DNA of 64,000 nt from Tremella fuciformis. Its lineage: Eukaryota; Basidiomycota; Tremellomycetes; Tremellales; Tremellaceae. The number at the start of each line of letters is the position of its first letter. The first letter of the stretch is position 1. The translations under genes were made by a program, and so were the position numbers. This document shows positions 54,719-64,000 of the stretch, in pieces. The notes under the pieces were generated by a model. The model was not told the origin of the DNA and ran no database searches. It worked only from the letters and a program-made list of their open reading frames with translations. The stretch is from assembly GCA_032768795.1 (NCBI GenBank), contig CP136495.1, forward strand, positions 1,862,501 to 1,926,500, in the 5' to 3' direction.

Positions 54719-56703
54719 ATGGCCACTGCGACCTACACGGTGTCCGAGCACCCTATTGACGCCAAGGCGATCGTCACGCTCATCTTTTTCATCCTTGCGA
54801 GTGAGTCACCCTTTCCTGCCGGCGAGCTTTACTGAGTGTAGATATCCTGGTCATCTGGCCACTACATATCCCGCTTCCGCTCTTCGTCCAGCGTACATGG
54901 CGTCGCTTGACCAATCAAAGAGGTGCTCCTGCCTCAAGGAGCGAAGAGAGATGGCACGTCCCTATCGGCCTGGCCGCCGCGCCCGTCATCGCCGTCCTGA
55001 TTCTGCTTGCTAGCACCTGCATTCCAGGCAGCGTAGTGCGCGACGGTATCGTCGGCAGCGGCGGTATTCGCCCGTACGACGTCATGACCCTCTTCACCTC
55101 CTTCGTGAGTGACCCAACACACTCACAGAATATCCCGTACATGCTTACACGACAGGCCTACATCGCCCTGTCGCTCGACTGCACCGGCCTCCTACGCTAC
55201 CTCGCCTTCCGCACCGCCGCGCGCTTCTCGTCTTCCGGCCGCACGCTCTTCTTCGCGCTGTACGCCTTCTTCGCCACGACCGGCCTCGTGACAGGCAACG
55301 ACCCGCTCACGCTCTCCGGCACGCCCTTCCTCGCGTACTTCACCGACCACGCGGGCATAGCGCCCGCCACCGCCTACTTCTTCAGCCACTTCCAGGTGGC
55401 CAACCTCGCCTCGGCCCTCCTGGTCTCGTCCAACCCCACCAATCTCGTCCTGACAGCAGCGTTCGACCTCAGCTTTCTGCGTTACTCGGCGTGGCTCGCA
55501 CTGCCCACTGTGGCAGGCTTGATCGTGCTCTTCCCCATCCTGAGATGGGTGCTCTTTAGGGGCCGCATGATCCCGAAGACCCTCGACCCGCCGGTGGTCA
55601 ATCCCCGCGCAGCCCTCGTCGACCCGTGGGGCGCGGTGTTCGGCGCGAGCCTGTTCATCATCACCATCGTCGCCCTCGTCGTGCTTAGCACCACGGGCCT
55701 GCTAGAAGGTACAGAGGGTGTGTGGACCGTCACAGCGCCGGCGGCTGCCCTCATGCTCCTGAGAGACATGTGGCGGGACAAGTACGTCCAGCGGCGGGAG
55801 CGGCGCAACCCGGGCTGCACACGGGCGGGACAAGACCAGTTCGGCGTCTGCGACGGGTCATGGAAAAAGCCGCAGTCCTCCCCTTCCTCCACACCCACCG
55901 TCGTGGCTGATCCAGCCTCGACAGAAGAGGCACGCGAGACCATCACGCTCGACACACTGCCCGTGTCCCCTGCAGACAAACAGAGCGGGACAGGGGACGC
56001 GAACGCCGAAGCAGTGGCCGCACTCGACCCGCAGGCCCCTCCGCCCAGCTCTCTCCCGTGGATCCTGCAGCCCATGCGTCGGCACTTCCCCACCGTCACC
56101 TGCGTCCTGCTCCGCATGCCCTTCCCCCTGATCCCATTTGCGTTCAGCATGTTCATCCTCGTCGAGGCGCTACAGTATACAGGGTGGATCCGCGTCTTCG
56201 GCGGCTGGTGGACGGCGTGGGCAAAGGTCGGCGGCGTGGGCGGGTGCGTATGGCTGATGGGCACGATCGGGGTACTGGGGTGTAACGTGTTCGGGACCAA
56301 CATTGGCGCCACCGTCTTGCTATCACGTACGCCCGGTAGATACCGTATCTCAATCGGGGTGGGCTGACGGCGCAGGAGTGCTGCAGCATTGGCAAAGCAC
56401 CAGCGAGACAGTGACCCCGAAGACGCTGTACGGGTCGGTGTTTGCCCTGGCGCTTGGGTCCAACTTTGGCGCCTACTCATTCGTGTGAGCCGTCCCGCGT
56501 CCATCTGCCAACGAGCTGCTCGTAGCTGACCAGGCAGGTTCTCAGCCTCGCTCGCGGGCCTGCTGTGGCGCAACATCCTGGACCAGAAAGGGTTCCACAT
56601 CACCTTGCGGGAATTCATCAAGTGGAACACCGTGCCGGTGGTGGCGACCATGTTCGTGGGATGCCTGGTGGTCGTGGCGGAAGTATGTGTCATCTATCGA
56701 TAG
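54719..56703 (+). CDS. ArsB/NhaD-superfamily membrane transporter, 596 aa
   Basis: Five exons: 54719..54800, 54842..55104, 55156..56326, 56376..56484, 56538..56703. Ten or more membrane spans, for example IVTLIFFILANILVIWPL at the N-terminus, VPIGLAAAPVIAVLILLAST, and a final VVATMFVGCLVVVAEV. Signature segments: LTLSGTPFLAYF, VANLASALLVSSNPTNLVLT (SNPTN-type re-entrant motif), and the pseudo-repeat GCNVFGTNIGATVLLS late in the protein. A cytosolic loop of about 130 residues (Ser/Pro/Glu-rich) splits the two halves. Family members move arsenite, Na+ or dicarboxylates; substrate is not predictable from this. Confidence 0.82.
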
Positions 56704-56890
56704 ACCAGCATAGTGGAGTATGGGCTATAATCAGCATGTCACATCACATCAGCATAGCATCTCTGCATCACTCGTGAAATGAATGCCGGACTGCCTTGCA
56801 TGCCCATTTTGCTAGTCGCTAGTTGCTAGTTGCACTGTGCATCTATCCTACCTCCTGCCTTCTCGCCGCTCGCTGCGCTCTCCGCTGCGC

Positions 56891-57740
56891 CTACTTGCTC
56901 AGGGCATGCTGGAGAGCCTCGTACACATCCACCTCGATCCGCGCCTCGGCCTTTTCCGATTCAGGCGCAGACGAGCCCAGTACGCGATTCGCATCCGCCA
57001 GACCGGACCGGACGTTCTGCCGTCAGCCCAGCCATGCACCTCAAGGTAGGACTCACGTCGAGGGAGAACTTGTCGAGCGGGTACGCCTCGACAGCGTTGA
57101 TGGTGAGCGAGTTGTCCTCGTGCACTGTGGAGAAGCCGGCCGAGACTGCGGTCAGCAAGCCCCCTCACACATTGTGCAACCGGCAAGTCGGGATAAGAAG
57201 GAGAAGGAGACAGAGGAGAAGAAGAAGACCCACTGAACCACTTCTTCGCTGCCGAACCGTCCTCGATGACCTCGACCACGCCCGGTCGGAGTGCCTCGAC
57301 GATGGGCGCGTGGTTGGCGAGGATACCGCGGTCACCTGTGGCGGCGGGGATGTTGACCTGCACGACGCCGGCGGAGGAGTAGAGGGACTAAACGTGAGTA
57401 TTGGTCCAGCCTCGAGCCTCCTCGCCCCTGCTCCCGAGCGTCATCCCTCCTCATTCCTCTTGCCTCGCTACTCCAACTGCAACTCGATCCACGTCTCGCC
57501 CATGACTCCCCAGCAGTATTCTCCCCAGCTCTGTTCCTCTGACCTCCCACCGCCCTCCACTGCCATCCCATCCCTCCTCACTTCCTGACATGTCTCCCCA
57601 TTTACAAGTGTGATGGAACCCACCTGGTGAGGCAGCACCAAGCTCAGCTTGAGCTTGCCGTCCGCCACGTCCGCATACCCCCTTCGGCCAAGCGCACGCG
57701 CGGGCCGGGAGATCTGGCGCAGCGATCGGAGAGCAGACAT
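56891..57740 (-). CDS. ATP16: ATP synthase F1 subunit delta, 161 aa
   Basis: Reverse strand, exons 57624..57740, 57234..57387, 57057..57145, 56891..57016. Presequence MSALRSLRQISRPARALGRR then GYADVADGKLKLSLVLPHQ. The beta-sandwich includes VVQVNIPAATGDRGILANHA then PIVEALRPGVVEV, a strong match to the delta/bacterial epsilon family. A C-terminal helical hairpin follows (ANRVLGSS...AEARIEVDVYEALQHALSK). Part of the central stalk of mitochondrial ATP synthase. The first intron (236 nt) is much longer than others in this window. Confidence 0.93.
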
Positions 57741-58610
57741 GGTCTGCGCGTGAGCTGAATACCGCAGGTCATCGCGAGCAGCTCACAGAGAGCTGTATAT
57801 ATGGCTAAGTCTGTACGTCTTTGGTGTTCGGACTGGGACGGAGGGCAGAGGAGCCGGGAGGAGGGACATATCGCCGTATTCCCGGAAGACACGTGGGTGT
57901 GGCGCCCCTAAGCTTCAGCTTTGGACGACGATTGTGTCTCCTGTTGCTTTTGCGTTTCCACCTGTTGACATCGAAGGCACCTGCATGCACGGGACGACAC
58001 CGCTCGCAATGACAAGCACGAGCAGAGCGGAGAGGGGAGAGGGGCTGACGGCGATCGTGGACTGCACTACGACTCAACGGACACAGGTCCCTCGTTACCA
58101 GGACCAGCCACTCCCACCGAGCCATCGCATCAAGATGAAGATGTCAAAGCACGTAGCCCAGGCCAAGTGTCCCGTTGACGAGGTATCCAGCGACAAGCCC
58201 ACCTCACCCTGCATTGGAGGGGTGCCGAGCGACCACGACCCCGTGCGCTGATGCCGATTGACATCAAGGTTGATACCTCACAACAGGGGCCATTGACCCC
58301 TTTACTTCGCGATCCTGGATACTGACCCACGCAACGGCCATGCTCACCGTCAGACCATCTCCCCATGGCATATAAGACTGGAGAGAAGTATCCGGTAGAC
58401 CTCCATCCTCTACTCTACCTCTCTCTTTACTTGATTTCGTCTCGTCTCGTCATTGGCACTGGCTGCCAACTGACATTCTACCCCATCTTCGTAACTGCCC
58501 TATTCCATTTCATTCGAGCTTCGTACTACCTCGCACTTTTACTAAACTCCTCTCGACCCTCGACACCTACTACCTTCTACCCATACCTGCGCCTACGTCT
58601 ACTCAGCACG
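57741..58610. promoter_or_regulatory. Divergent region, ATP16 / secreted protein
   Basis: 870 bases. A TATA-like gcatataaga at about 58367-58376 and a C/T-rich leader (58400-58600) belong to the secreted-protein gene. The open frame at 57934-58251 shows no family resemblance. Confidence 0.4.
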
Positions 58611-60743
58611 ATGCACGCGCACCTCCTCGCCCTCCTCCCGCTCCTGGCGAGCTTCGGCCCCTCCTCCGCTCACCCCATCACCAGCTCGACACCGGCCTCT
58701 CTGCAGAAGCGCGAAGTGCCGCAGGAGCACTCGCACGAGAAGATTCTCACGGCCGTGCGGACCGCCCTGAACATGAACAACCCGGACGGCATCGTCGACC
58801 CGTGAGCTCTCCCCCCCCCTCCTTCCCCAATCTGGGCTAGCTGACCGATGACCAGGGTGTTTGGCCTGCTGGGTAATGCCGCCGCTGCTGCCGGACAGGG
58901 CTCCATCACCGACACGGACTGCCTGCAGCAAGCGACGGCCGACCAGGCGTTCACCAACGCGAAAGCGGCGGGGGATGTGGATCTCATGGCTGCCGCACTG
59001 CAGTTCCGCGCGTTGGAGCGCAATACCGGCTCGGTCGGCCTGGCCAGTGTGCTGTGGTAAGTCACGCAGTGGCTTGATGCGACAGTATAGCTGATATGCA
59101 GTACGGAGACGCCTGTCAATGCTGAGATTGGTGCGTTCCTCTCTGTCACCCATGTGAAGAAGGGCTCACTCCCAGCCGCCATCACTCAGCATCAAGATCC
59201 CGCGAGCGCCAATGCAGCAGCGACGAACAAGGCCATCGTCCTCGCCTTGGCACAGCAGCGTGAGCTCAGATGAGGCAAAGAAATATAGCGTCGAGCTGAC
59301 CGTCGCAGTGAATGCTATTGGCGCCGACCCGCAGCTCGCCTTGGAGACGGGCACGTTCGCCCCGGGCAGCACGTCTGACCCTACGGGCGCAGGCAACACG
59401 TGCGACGACGCCAACGATCCGACGGGGTGTATATTCACGCAGAACTTGCTGGTGGAGGATGCCACTGCCGCTGAGGTGAGCCACCCGTACAACCTCTAGG
59501 GAGATACTGACGGCAGATCTCGGCAGCTGTCAGTGGCGGAAGTGCAGCGACCGACGTGGCGACCGCCTCGGTACGTATGACACCAGGTCGCGTTTCACGC
59601 TGAGTCCCAGGGCGCCGCGTCCACAGCCACATGTACCGCCTCCACGAAGAAACGGCACATGTCGCACGGACGACGCGGGTCTATACTGCCCGAACGCCAG
59701 ACGGCAGGCATCGACGTCGGCCCATGCAGTGAGTCCACACACTATACTAGACTCTCGTGAGGGAGGCATACATACTGACCTCCAGCCGACTTCTCCATGG
59801 TCTTCGCCGCGGGGCTCGACGGTCGAGCGGCGACAGAGTTCTCGTTCGAGCCTTCCGACTTGACCAACTTCAACCACGGCACCGCCCTCAATCCCGACAT
59901 TATCGCCCAGTTCATGTGCGACACATTCGTGAATGCCTGTGCGAGGTCGGCCTCGACCAGGGACGCATGCAAGACTGTCGAGGCGGATTTGTTGACCCAG
60001 CTGAACGACGGGACTTTGACAAAGGACCAGTCGTATGCCGATGCCTGGCTCTCGGGAGTGAGTCCCCCACACTGAGATTATAAGTTCGCTGATCAGCAGC
60101 TTGAGGACGCTTTCGGTATTCAGTCCACCGGGACAGGTACCGGCAGCGGGTCCACCGATACTTCATCAGACACGGCCACCGATACCGCGTGTGACGATTC
60201 CGCCACCGCCACTGCGGCAGCAACGACTACAACCGCAGCAGCAGCAGTGACAGCCATCGCCACCGGCTCGTCATCATCATCATCAGCTGCGAGTCCTCTC
60301 ATCCCGACGGCCGCAACTCGCTCGATGACACAAGCTAATGAGAACAGTTCACAGTCGGGCAAAACGTCAATACCTTCACAGGCAGCCTCAACGGCGCAGC
60401 ACCAGTCGCAGTGACATTCATCGGCGGCGAGCGCGGTACGTCTCCCTTCCCTGAAGTACGAAGCAGAGAGGTGCGCACGGACTGACGGCCAGCATTCGAG
60501 GTGAACGGGGATACGTTCGTCAATGAGGGCGCGGCCATCCAGCGCGCATGCTCGGTGCAGAACAACGCATGGTCAGTTGCTCATTCTCGGCGTCTTATGC
60601 AGCTGACGAGCAGTGCGGACGCGTTTAATTCGGGCAGTGGGTCTTCGTCAGTGGGCGACTGCAACGCGCAGGAAGCGTAAGACTCATCGGATCATGTGTG
60701 GGAAGCGGTACTGATGATTCATAGCCAATGCAATGCGCAGTGA
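58611..60743 (+). CDS. Secreted protein, 13 exons, 503 aa
   Basis: Proposed exons: 58611..58801, 58856..59056, 59102..59130, 59176..59259, 59309..59475, 59517..59570, 59611..59728, 59786..60057, 60100..60246, 60348..60435, 60493..60571, 60614..60676, 60725..60743. All junctions keep frame. Signal peptide MHAHLLALLPLLASFGPSSA, then a KR site (LQKREV). The body is Ala/Thr-rich with paired Cys. The C-terminus carries TVGQNVNTFTGSLNGAAPVA, FEVNGDTFVNEGAAIQRACS, VQNNACADAFNSGSG and DCNAQEAQCNAQ: a Cys-rich module known from secreted proteins of many fungi, role unknown. The Thr/Ala repeat zone at exon 9 (GCA runs) makes that donor site uncertain. Probably exported to the wall or medium. Confidence 0.65.
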
Positions 60744-61207
60744 ATTTGAGAGGCTGACTATTGAGCGGAAGAGCAGAGGAAGCGGGAGAAAAATCTACAT
60801 AGCATACAAGTAGTCGAACAATGTCACACCTCCCTCATTGTGCTCACTCTCGTGACATATCGCGCAGAAAGACACCTGTCCCTCGGCGCAGGTCGGCCAA
60901 CATGGCAGGTACGACATGTCAGAGGGCTCCGTCATGCCGCGCCGCCCCCGAGTCTTACGCCCGGAATGCCGCTGTGCCGACACTGTCAGAGTAAAGAAGG
61001 CGTCGAGAAGTGGTATGTATCAAGGGGACGGACTCCTTTGGGCTCGCCGGCCAATGAACCGGCGAGCCGGAGCGATGGGCAAGCCGTACCCTCGCCCACG
61101 GCCCGTACAGACAGTATAAGAAGCCCAGAATGCTCACTCCACTGACCGACCCAGCAGTCCTAGCCTCCTGACAGACACTGACGCACACCCAAGAAGAGCG
61201 CGATAGG
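60744..61207. other. Intergenic, secreted protein / orphan paralogue
   Basis: 464 bases. Nothing recognised beyond flanks. Confidence 0.4.
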
Positions 61208-62890
61208 ATGCCCTCGTCATCGTCCTCGCAAGCGTCTACTGCGGCAGCAAGAGCAGAGGACACATCGGCTCGACCAGACGTGTTCAGCTTCTTGGTTTCC
61301 GACTTCAGAAGGGGATCAGACAAACCTTCCATCTCGGTGCAGTCGCCCAGCGAGCTCGCCTCGGACGCCTCTGCCGACGAAGAAGACGAGTCGAATTATG
61401 AAGCAGGACGACCGAGGCGGTCCGAGTCGAGTAGATCCGGGCCCGTCTGGCAGACGCAGGAGGACCGCCGATACTTCTACCTCGAGACCCAGCTGCCGGT
61501 CGAGGAGCCCGACGGGCCGCGCACGCGGATGGTGTACACGCTCGCGCCCGAACAGTACGCCGGCCCAGAGACATTCACCATCCCTGAGTCCGAGTCAGAG
61601 TCAGCGTCCGAGTCCGGCAGCGACATCGAAGAGCGCAACGCCGAAGAAGAAGTTAGCGTCGTGCGCACCAAAGTGTGGCACTCGCTGATCATTGCGCCGC
61701 GGAACGAGCTTCTCCCTGCCACTTCGACCAGCCGGTGCGTGCTGAACCTCATGACGCCCACGGCGGACACATGGCACGGCCGCGCATGCACCGACGGCTC
61801 GTGCCTCGGGTGGTACGCTGCTGACGCGGCACAGCGCGCGTCCGAGGCGTACCTGCCAGGCGGGCCGCTGATCTGGGCCGGAGGCGAGGAGCGCGGTGAT
61901 GAAGGGGATCCCGTCCGGGTACGGTGCAACCCGTGGAATCCCTACACGCCGGAGAGCCGCGTGTACACGCGACTAGAGAGGCGCGCGGAAGAGCGGGCGT
62001 GGCGCAGCTGGGCGCGGTCGCAGCGCAAGATGATAAGCAGCGGCGTGGACAGCGATGGGGACCCCACGACGCCGACGTGGCGCGAGAGGAACCTCTCGCG
62101 GCTGGACGAGTATGTGCGCGAGAGCATTCGGGGGGTGCGGGCGCGAGGGGAGGGCGGGGCGCGGTGGGGTTTGCTGCAGGGCATGTTCGACACGATTGAT
62201 GGTTCAGTCGAATCGGAGGACCGACCCCAACGACCCCAGACTGAGTCCGTGGGCGCAGAATCGGCCGACGACTATCGCACGCAAACCGTCGAGATGCGAC
62301 AGCACGCCGTGCGTACAGACCTCGAGGGGGATGTCGTCACTATGCGGTCGGCGGTCGACAGGACGCACCACAAGTTCTGCTCGTCGGTATGGTGCCCCGG
62401 GTCGCGCTCCTTGGGAGAGGCTATGGCGCAGGGACGAGAGATGTCGGAAGACGATTTGCACAGCGGGAGGCGATGCAGGCCCGACTTGGAATGGCCGTTT
62501 GCGCGAGACGAGCGCGGGACGGTGATCGAGTTGCATCCGCAGCAGATGAGGCCGAGCGATAGCGAGGCCGGCGGGCGCAGCGAAGCGAGCCGCAGTGAGG
62601 CGCGTCCGAGCGGTAGCGGGAGGAGTGCTGGGGGGAGAGGGAGTGGGGAGGAGGGCGAGTCCGACTCTCGCTCCAACTCTCGAAGCCCACGCCGACTGGG
62701 CATTCCCACCGGTTTATCAAGCCGCCCGACCAGCCTGTCGCCCTCGCCTGCTCCTGCCAGACGATGGCTATCTACGCCCGCGTGGGTGCGGGAGGTCCAG
62801 CGGCGCACGGAGGGCTTGTCCCTGCGAGAAGGACCGACCGAGTCGAACGACGAGCGTCAGTCAGATAGCGAAGCCGCTTCCAGCAGCTAG
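61208..62890 (+). CDS. Orphan protein, paralogue of the 592-aa gene, 560 aa
   Basis: Single exon, family not recognised. Shares architecture with the gene at 37219: an N-terminal Ser/Ala-rich acidic stretch, a region with WHGRACTDGSCLGWYA (about residue 191; H-x3-4-C-x4-C-x-G), then THHKFCSSVWCPGSRSLGEA (about 388) and RCRPDLEWPFARDE (about 422), ending in a Ser/Arg-rich disordered tail. Its first motif has lost the HH pair and the Pro. The middle has an Arg/Trp-rich helix (RLERRAEERAWRSWARSQRK). As in its paralogue, no intron, signal peptide or membrane span. The two copies are about 24 kb apart on the same strand. Confidence 0.7.
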   Translation: MPSSSSSQASTAAARAEDTSARPDVFSFLVSDFRRGSDKPSISVQSPSELASDASADEEDESNYEAGRPRRSESSRSGPVWQTQEDRRYFYLETQLPVEEPDGPRTRMVYTLAPEQYAGPETFTIPESESESASESGSDIEERNAEEEVSVVRTKVWHSLIIAPRNELLPATSTSRCVLNLMTPTADTWHGRACTDGSCLGWYAADAAQRASEAYLPGGPLIWAGGEERGDEGDPVRVRCNPWNPYTPESRVYTRLERRAEERAWRSWARSQRKMISSGVDSDGDPTTPTWRERNLSRLDEYVRESIRGVRARGEGGARWGLLQGMFDTIDGSVESEDRPQRPQTESVGAESADDYRTQTVEMRQHAVRTDLEGDVVTMRSAVDRTHHKFCSSVWCPGSRSLGEAMAQGREMSEDDLHSGRRCRPDLEWPFARDERGTVIELHPQQMRPSDSEAGGRSEASRSEARPSGSGRSAGGRGSGEEGESDSRSNSRSPRRLGIPTGLSSRPTSLSPSPAPARRWLSTPAWVREVQRRTEGLSLREGPTESNDERQSDSEAASSS

Positions 62891-63379
62891 ATCATAGATG
62901 CGTGATTAGTAAACAGTACTCGGTAATCAGTAGAGGAGACAGTATCGATGCACGCATGAGCACAGAGAGTGGACATCAGCGCAGCGCCGCACGCAATGCA
63001 TATGCATGCAAGTCGGCCGTCCGTGCAAGAAGAAACAAGACACACCTCCATCCCTCTGACCATACCTTGACCTTGAAAACTAGCAGAGAAACAAGCGGAA
63101 AACAGAAAGAGCAAAACAAGATCCGGCACGATGCAGATGCGTGAAAGAGTGTCGCGTGTCGATTGAGAGTTATGAGTAAGCGTATGAATGGCGTGGTGCG
63201 TTGGAAAAATGGGTTGATGTGGTCGGTCGATCGAGAACGAGCGAGTGAGCGGGTGGCCGGGTATGCGACGAGGTCCGAGGGGGGTATAGGTCGTCTAGGT
63301 GAGAAAAGTAGGGATACAACTGTGGCCAACATTCGCCATCGTGGGCATTACTTTTTCCGTTGGATCGAAGGGAGGAGGA
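62891..63379. other. Intergenic, nothing recognised
   Basis: 489 bases between convergent genes. Contains AT-richer sequence with atgcatatgcatgcaagt (about 62996-63013), probably 3' flank. Confidence 0.4.
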
Positions 63380-64000
63380 CTACGCCAGGCCCACCTCGCC
63401 GCCATCACCATTATCCTCCAGCTCGGCCAGGTACATGCCGAAATCAAACGTGCCCTCGCCGACGCCGTTAAAGTCCATAAAGTCGAGTCCGTCGGTGCCG
63501 AACGTAAAGTCGCCCGCACCAGGATCAGTGGCGAGGTCCGTGGAGCCATACGACAGGGGCCCGTTCGACCCGGTGCTGAGAGAAGGCACAGAGTCGCCAG
63601 CCTGTCCTTGAACATTTGGCGGCTGCGTCGGGGTAGCCTGAGTTTGCGAAGAGGCTTGACCCTGGACAGGCGTGCTCGATGGCGCAGGGGTCGAGTTGGC
63701 CTGTGGGGCAGAGGGCGGGGACGGCGTGAGGCCATGGACTGTCGTGGAGGCAGGTGCGGACGAGACTTCGGAGATGACGGCGGTGCTGACTTTCGGAGAC
63801 GGCTGGAGAGACTTGGGCGTGGCAGCCTGGGCATCAGCACTGTACTGGGACGCAAGGGTCAGGCATCGGCTGTAACCGAGGTAGCCGAGGTGAAACAAGA
63901 AACTCACCGCCAGATCCTCTTTTGACATCTTTGGCGTCTTGCCAGCTTGCGGCTTGGGCGTAGGCGCTCTCCCAACAGTGGCCGGGCTCTGAGGGGGCAA
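63380..64000 (-). CDS. 3' part of an unidentified gene with acidic tail
   Basis: Reverse strand; the gene runs off the window end. Visible exons 63908..64000 (5' incomplete) and 63380..63844, joined across a 63-nt intron that starts gtgagt and ends tcccag. Without splicing, the intron would add a plausible but spurious hydrophobic insert. Product: a Pro/Gln/Ser/Thr-rich disordered stretch, then GDFTFGTDGLDFMDFNG, TFDFGMYLAELED at the end. The mix of Asp/Glu and Phe/Leu/Tyr is what transcriptional activation domains look like. A transcription regulator is a reasonable guess; the DNA-binding or partner domain would lie beyond the window. Confidence 0.55.
   Translation of the reverse strand: MPPQSPATVGRAPTPKPQAGKTPKMSKEDLAVSFLFHLGYLGYSRCLTLASQYSADAQAATPKSLQPSPKVSTAVISEVSSAPASTTVHGLTPSPPSAPQANSTPAPSSTPVQGQASSQTQATPTQPPNVQGQAGDSVPSLSTGSNGPLSYGSTDLATDPGAGDFTFGTDGLDFMDFNGVGEGTFDFGMYLAELEDNGDGGEVGLA

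Noticed and set aside
55482..56693. 403-codon reverse frame over the transporter
   Set aside because: Antisense shadow of a membrane-protein gene; no domain, and the forward strand has clear membrane spans and splice sites.
63845..63907. Hydrophobic helix (FLFHLGYLGYSRCLTL) as a LisH-like motif in the last gene
   Set aside because: It is encoded exactly by a 63-nt segment beginning gtgagt and ending cag, so it is an in-frame intron rather than protein.

Overview
This is nuclear DNA from a fungus, most likely a basidiomycete yeast or yeast-like fungus of the Tremellomycetes type. The evidence is gene content and splicing. Nearly every housekeeping gene is cut by introns of about 40-60 bases with GT-AG ends and a CTGAC/CTAAC branch point close to the acceptor (often ctgacggcag). 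A few introns look like GC-AG. Core genes are GC-rich and tightly packed, alternating between divergent pairs with shared promoters and convergent pairs with short 3' gaps. Exon coordinates below were built by hand from splice signals, reading frame and family conservation.

Region 1 (1-17.9 kb): an orphan reverse-strand gene; a bHLH transcription factor; a decayed histone H2A copy; a divergent H2B/H2A pair; UTP7; histone H3; VPS68; and UTP14. UTP7 and UTP14 are both small-subunit processome proteins.

Region 2 (about 18.2-30.2 kb) is the anomaly. It is a same-strand array of short, intronless, unrecognised genes (about 200-240 residues) that share a core. Two subtypes alternate: A at 19.36, 25.76 and 28.19 kb, B at 21.79 (divergent), 27.01 and 29.53 kb. 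There is an A-type pseudogene with two in-frame stops at 23.27 kb, an A-type relic near 18.6 kb, and orphaned B-type upstream segments near 18.2 and 24.25 kb. A 231-bp tandem repeat (24,495-25,241) sits where one B gene would be expected. This looks like a lineage-specific birth-and-death cluster built from A-B doublets.

Region 3 (30.5-64 kb) returns to normal gene density: Lunapark (LNP1), mitochondrial DNA polymerase gamma (MIP1), an orphan 592-residue protein, a GATA factor, mitochondrial seryl-tRNA synthetase, the telomere-capping protein STN1, SHY1/SURF1, an SDR/F420-reductase-like fusion enzyme, a GPI-anchored Kre9/Knh1-like wall protein, mitoribosomal protein mS38, TRM8, a 2H phosphoesterase, an ArsB/NhaD-type transporter, ATP synthase delta (ATP16), a 13-exon secreted protein, a second orphan protein paralogous to the 592-residue one, and the 3' part of an unidentified gene with an acidic/aromatic tail. 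Mitochondrial functions are well represented (MIP1, SerRS, SHY1, mS38, ATP16), but that may only reflect chance neighbourhood. No rRNA, convincing tRNA, CRISPR array or intact transposon was seen.
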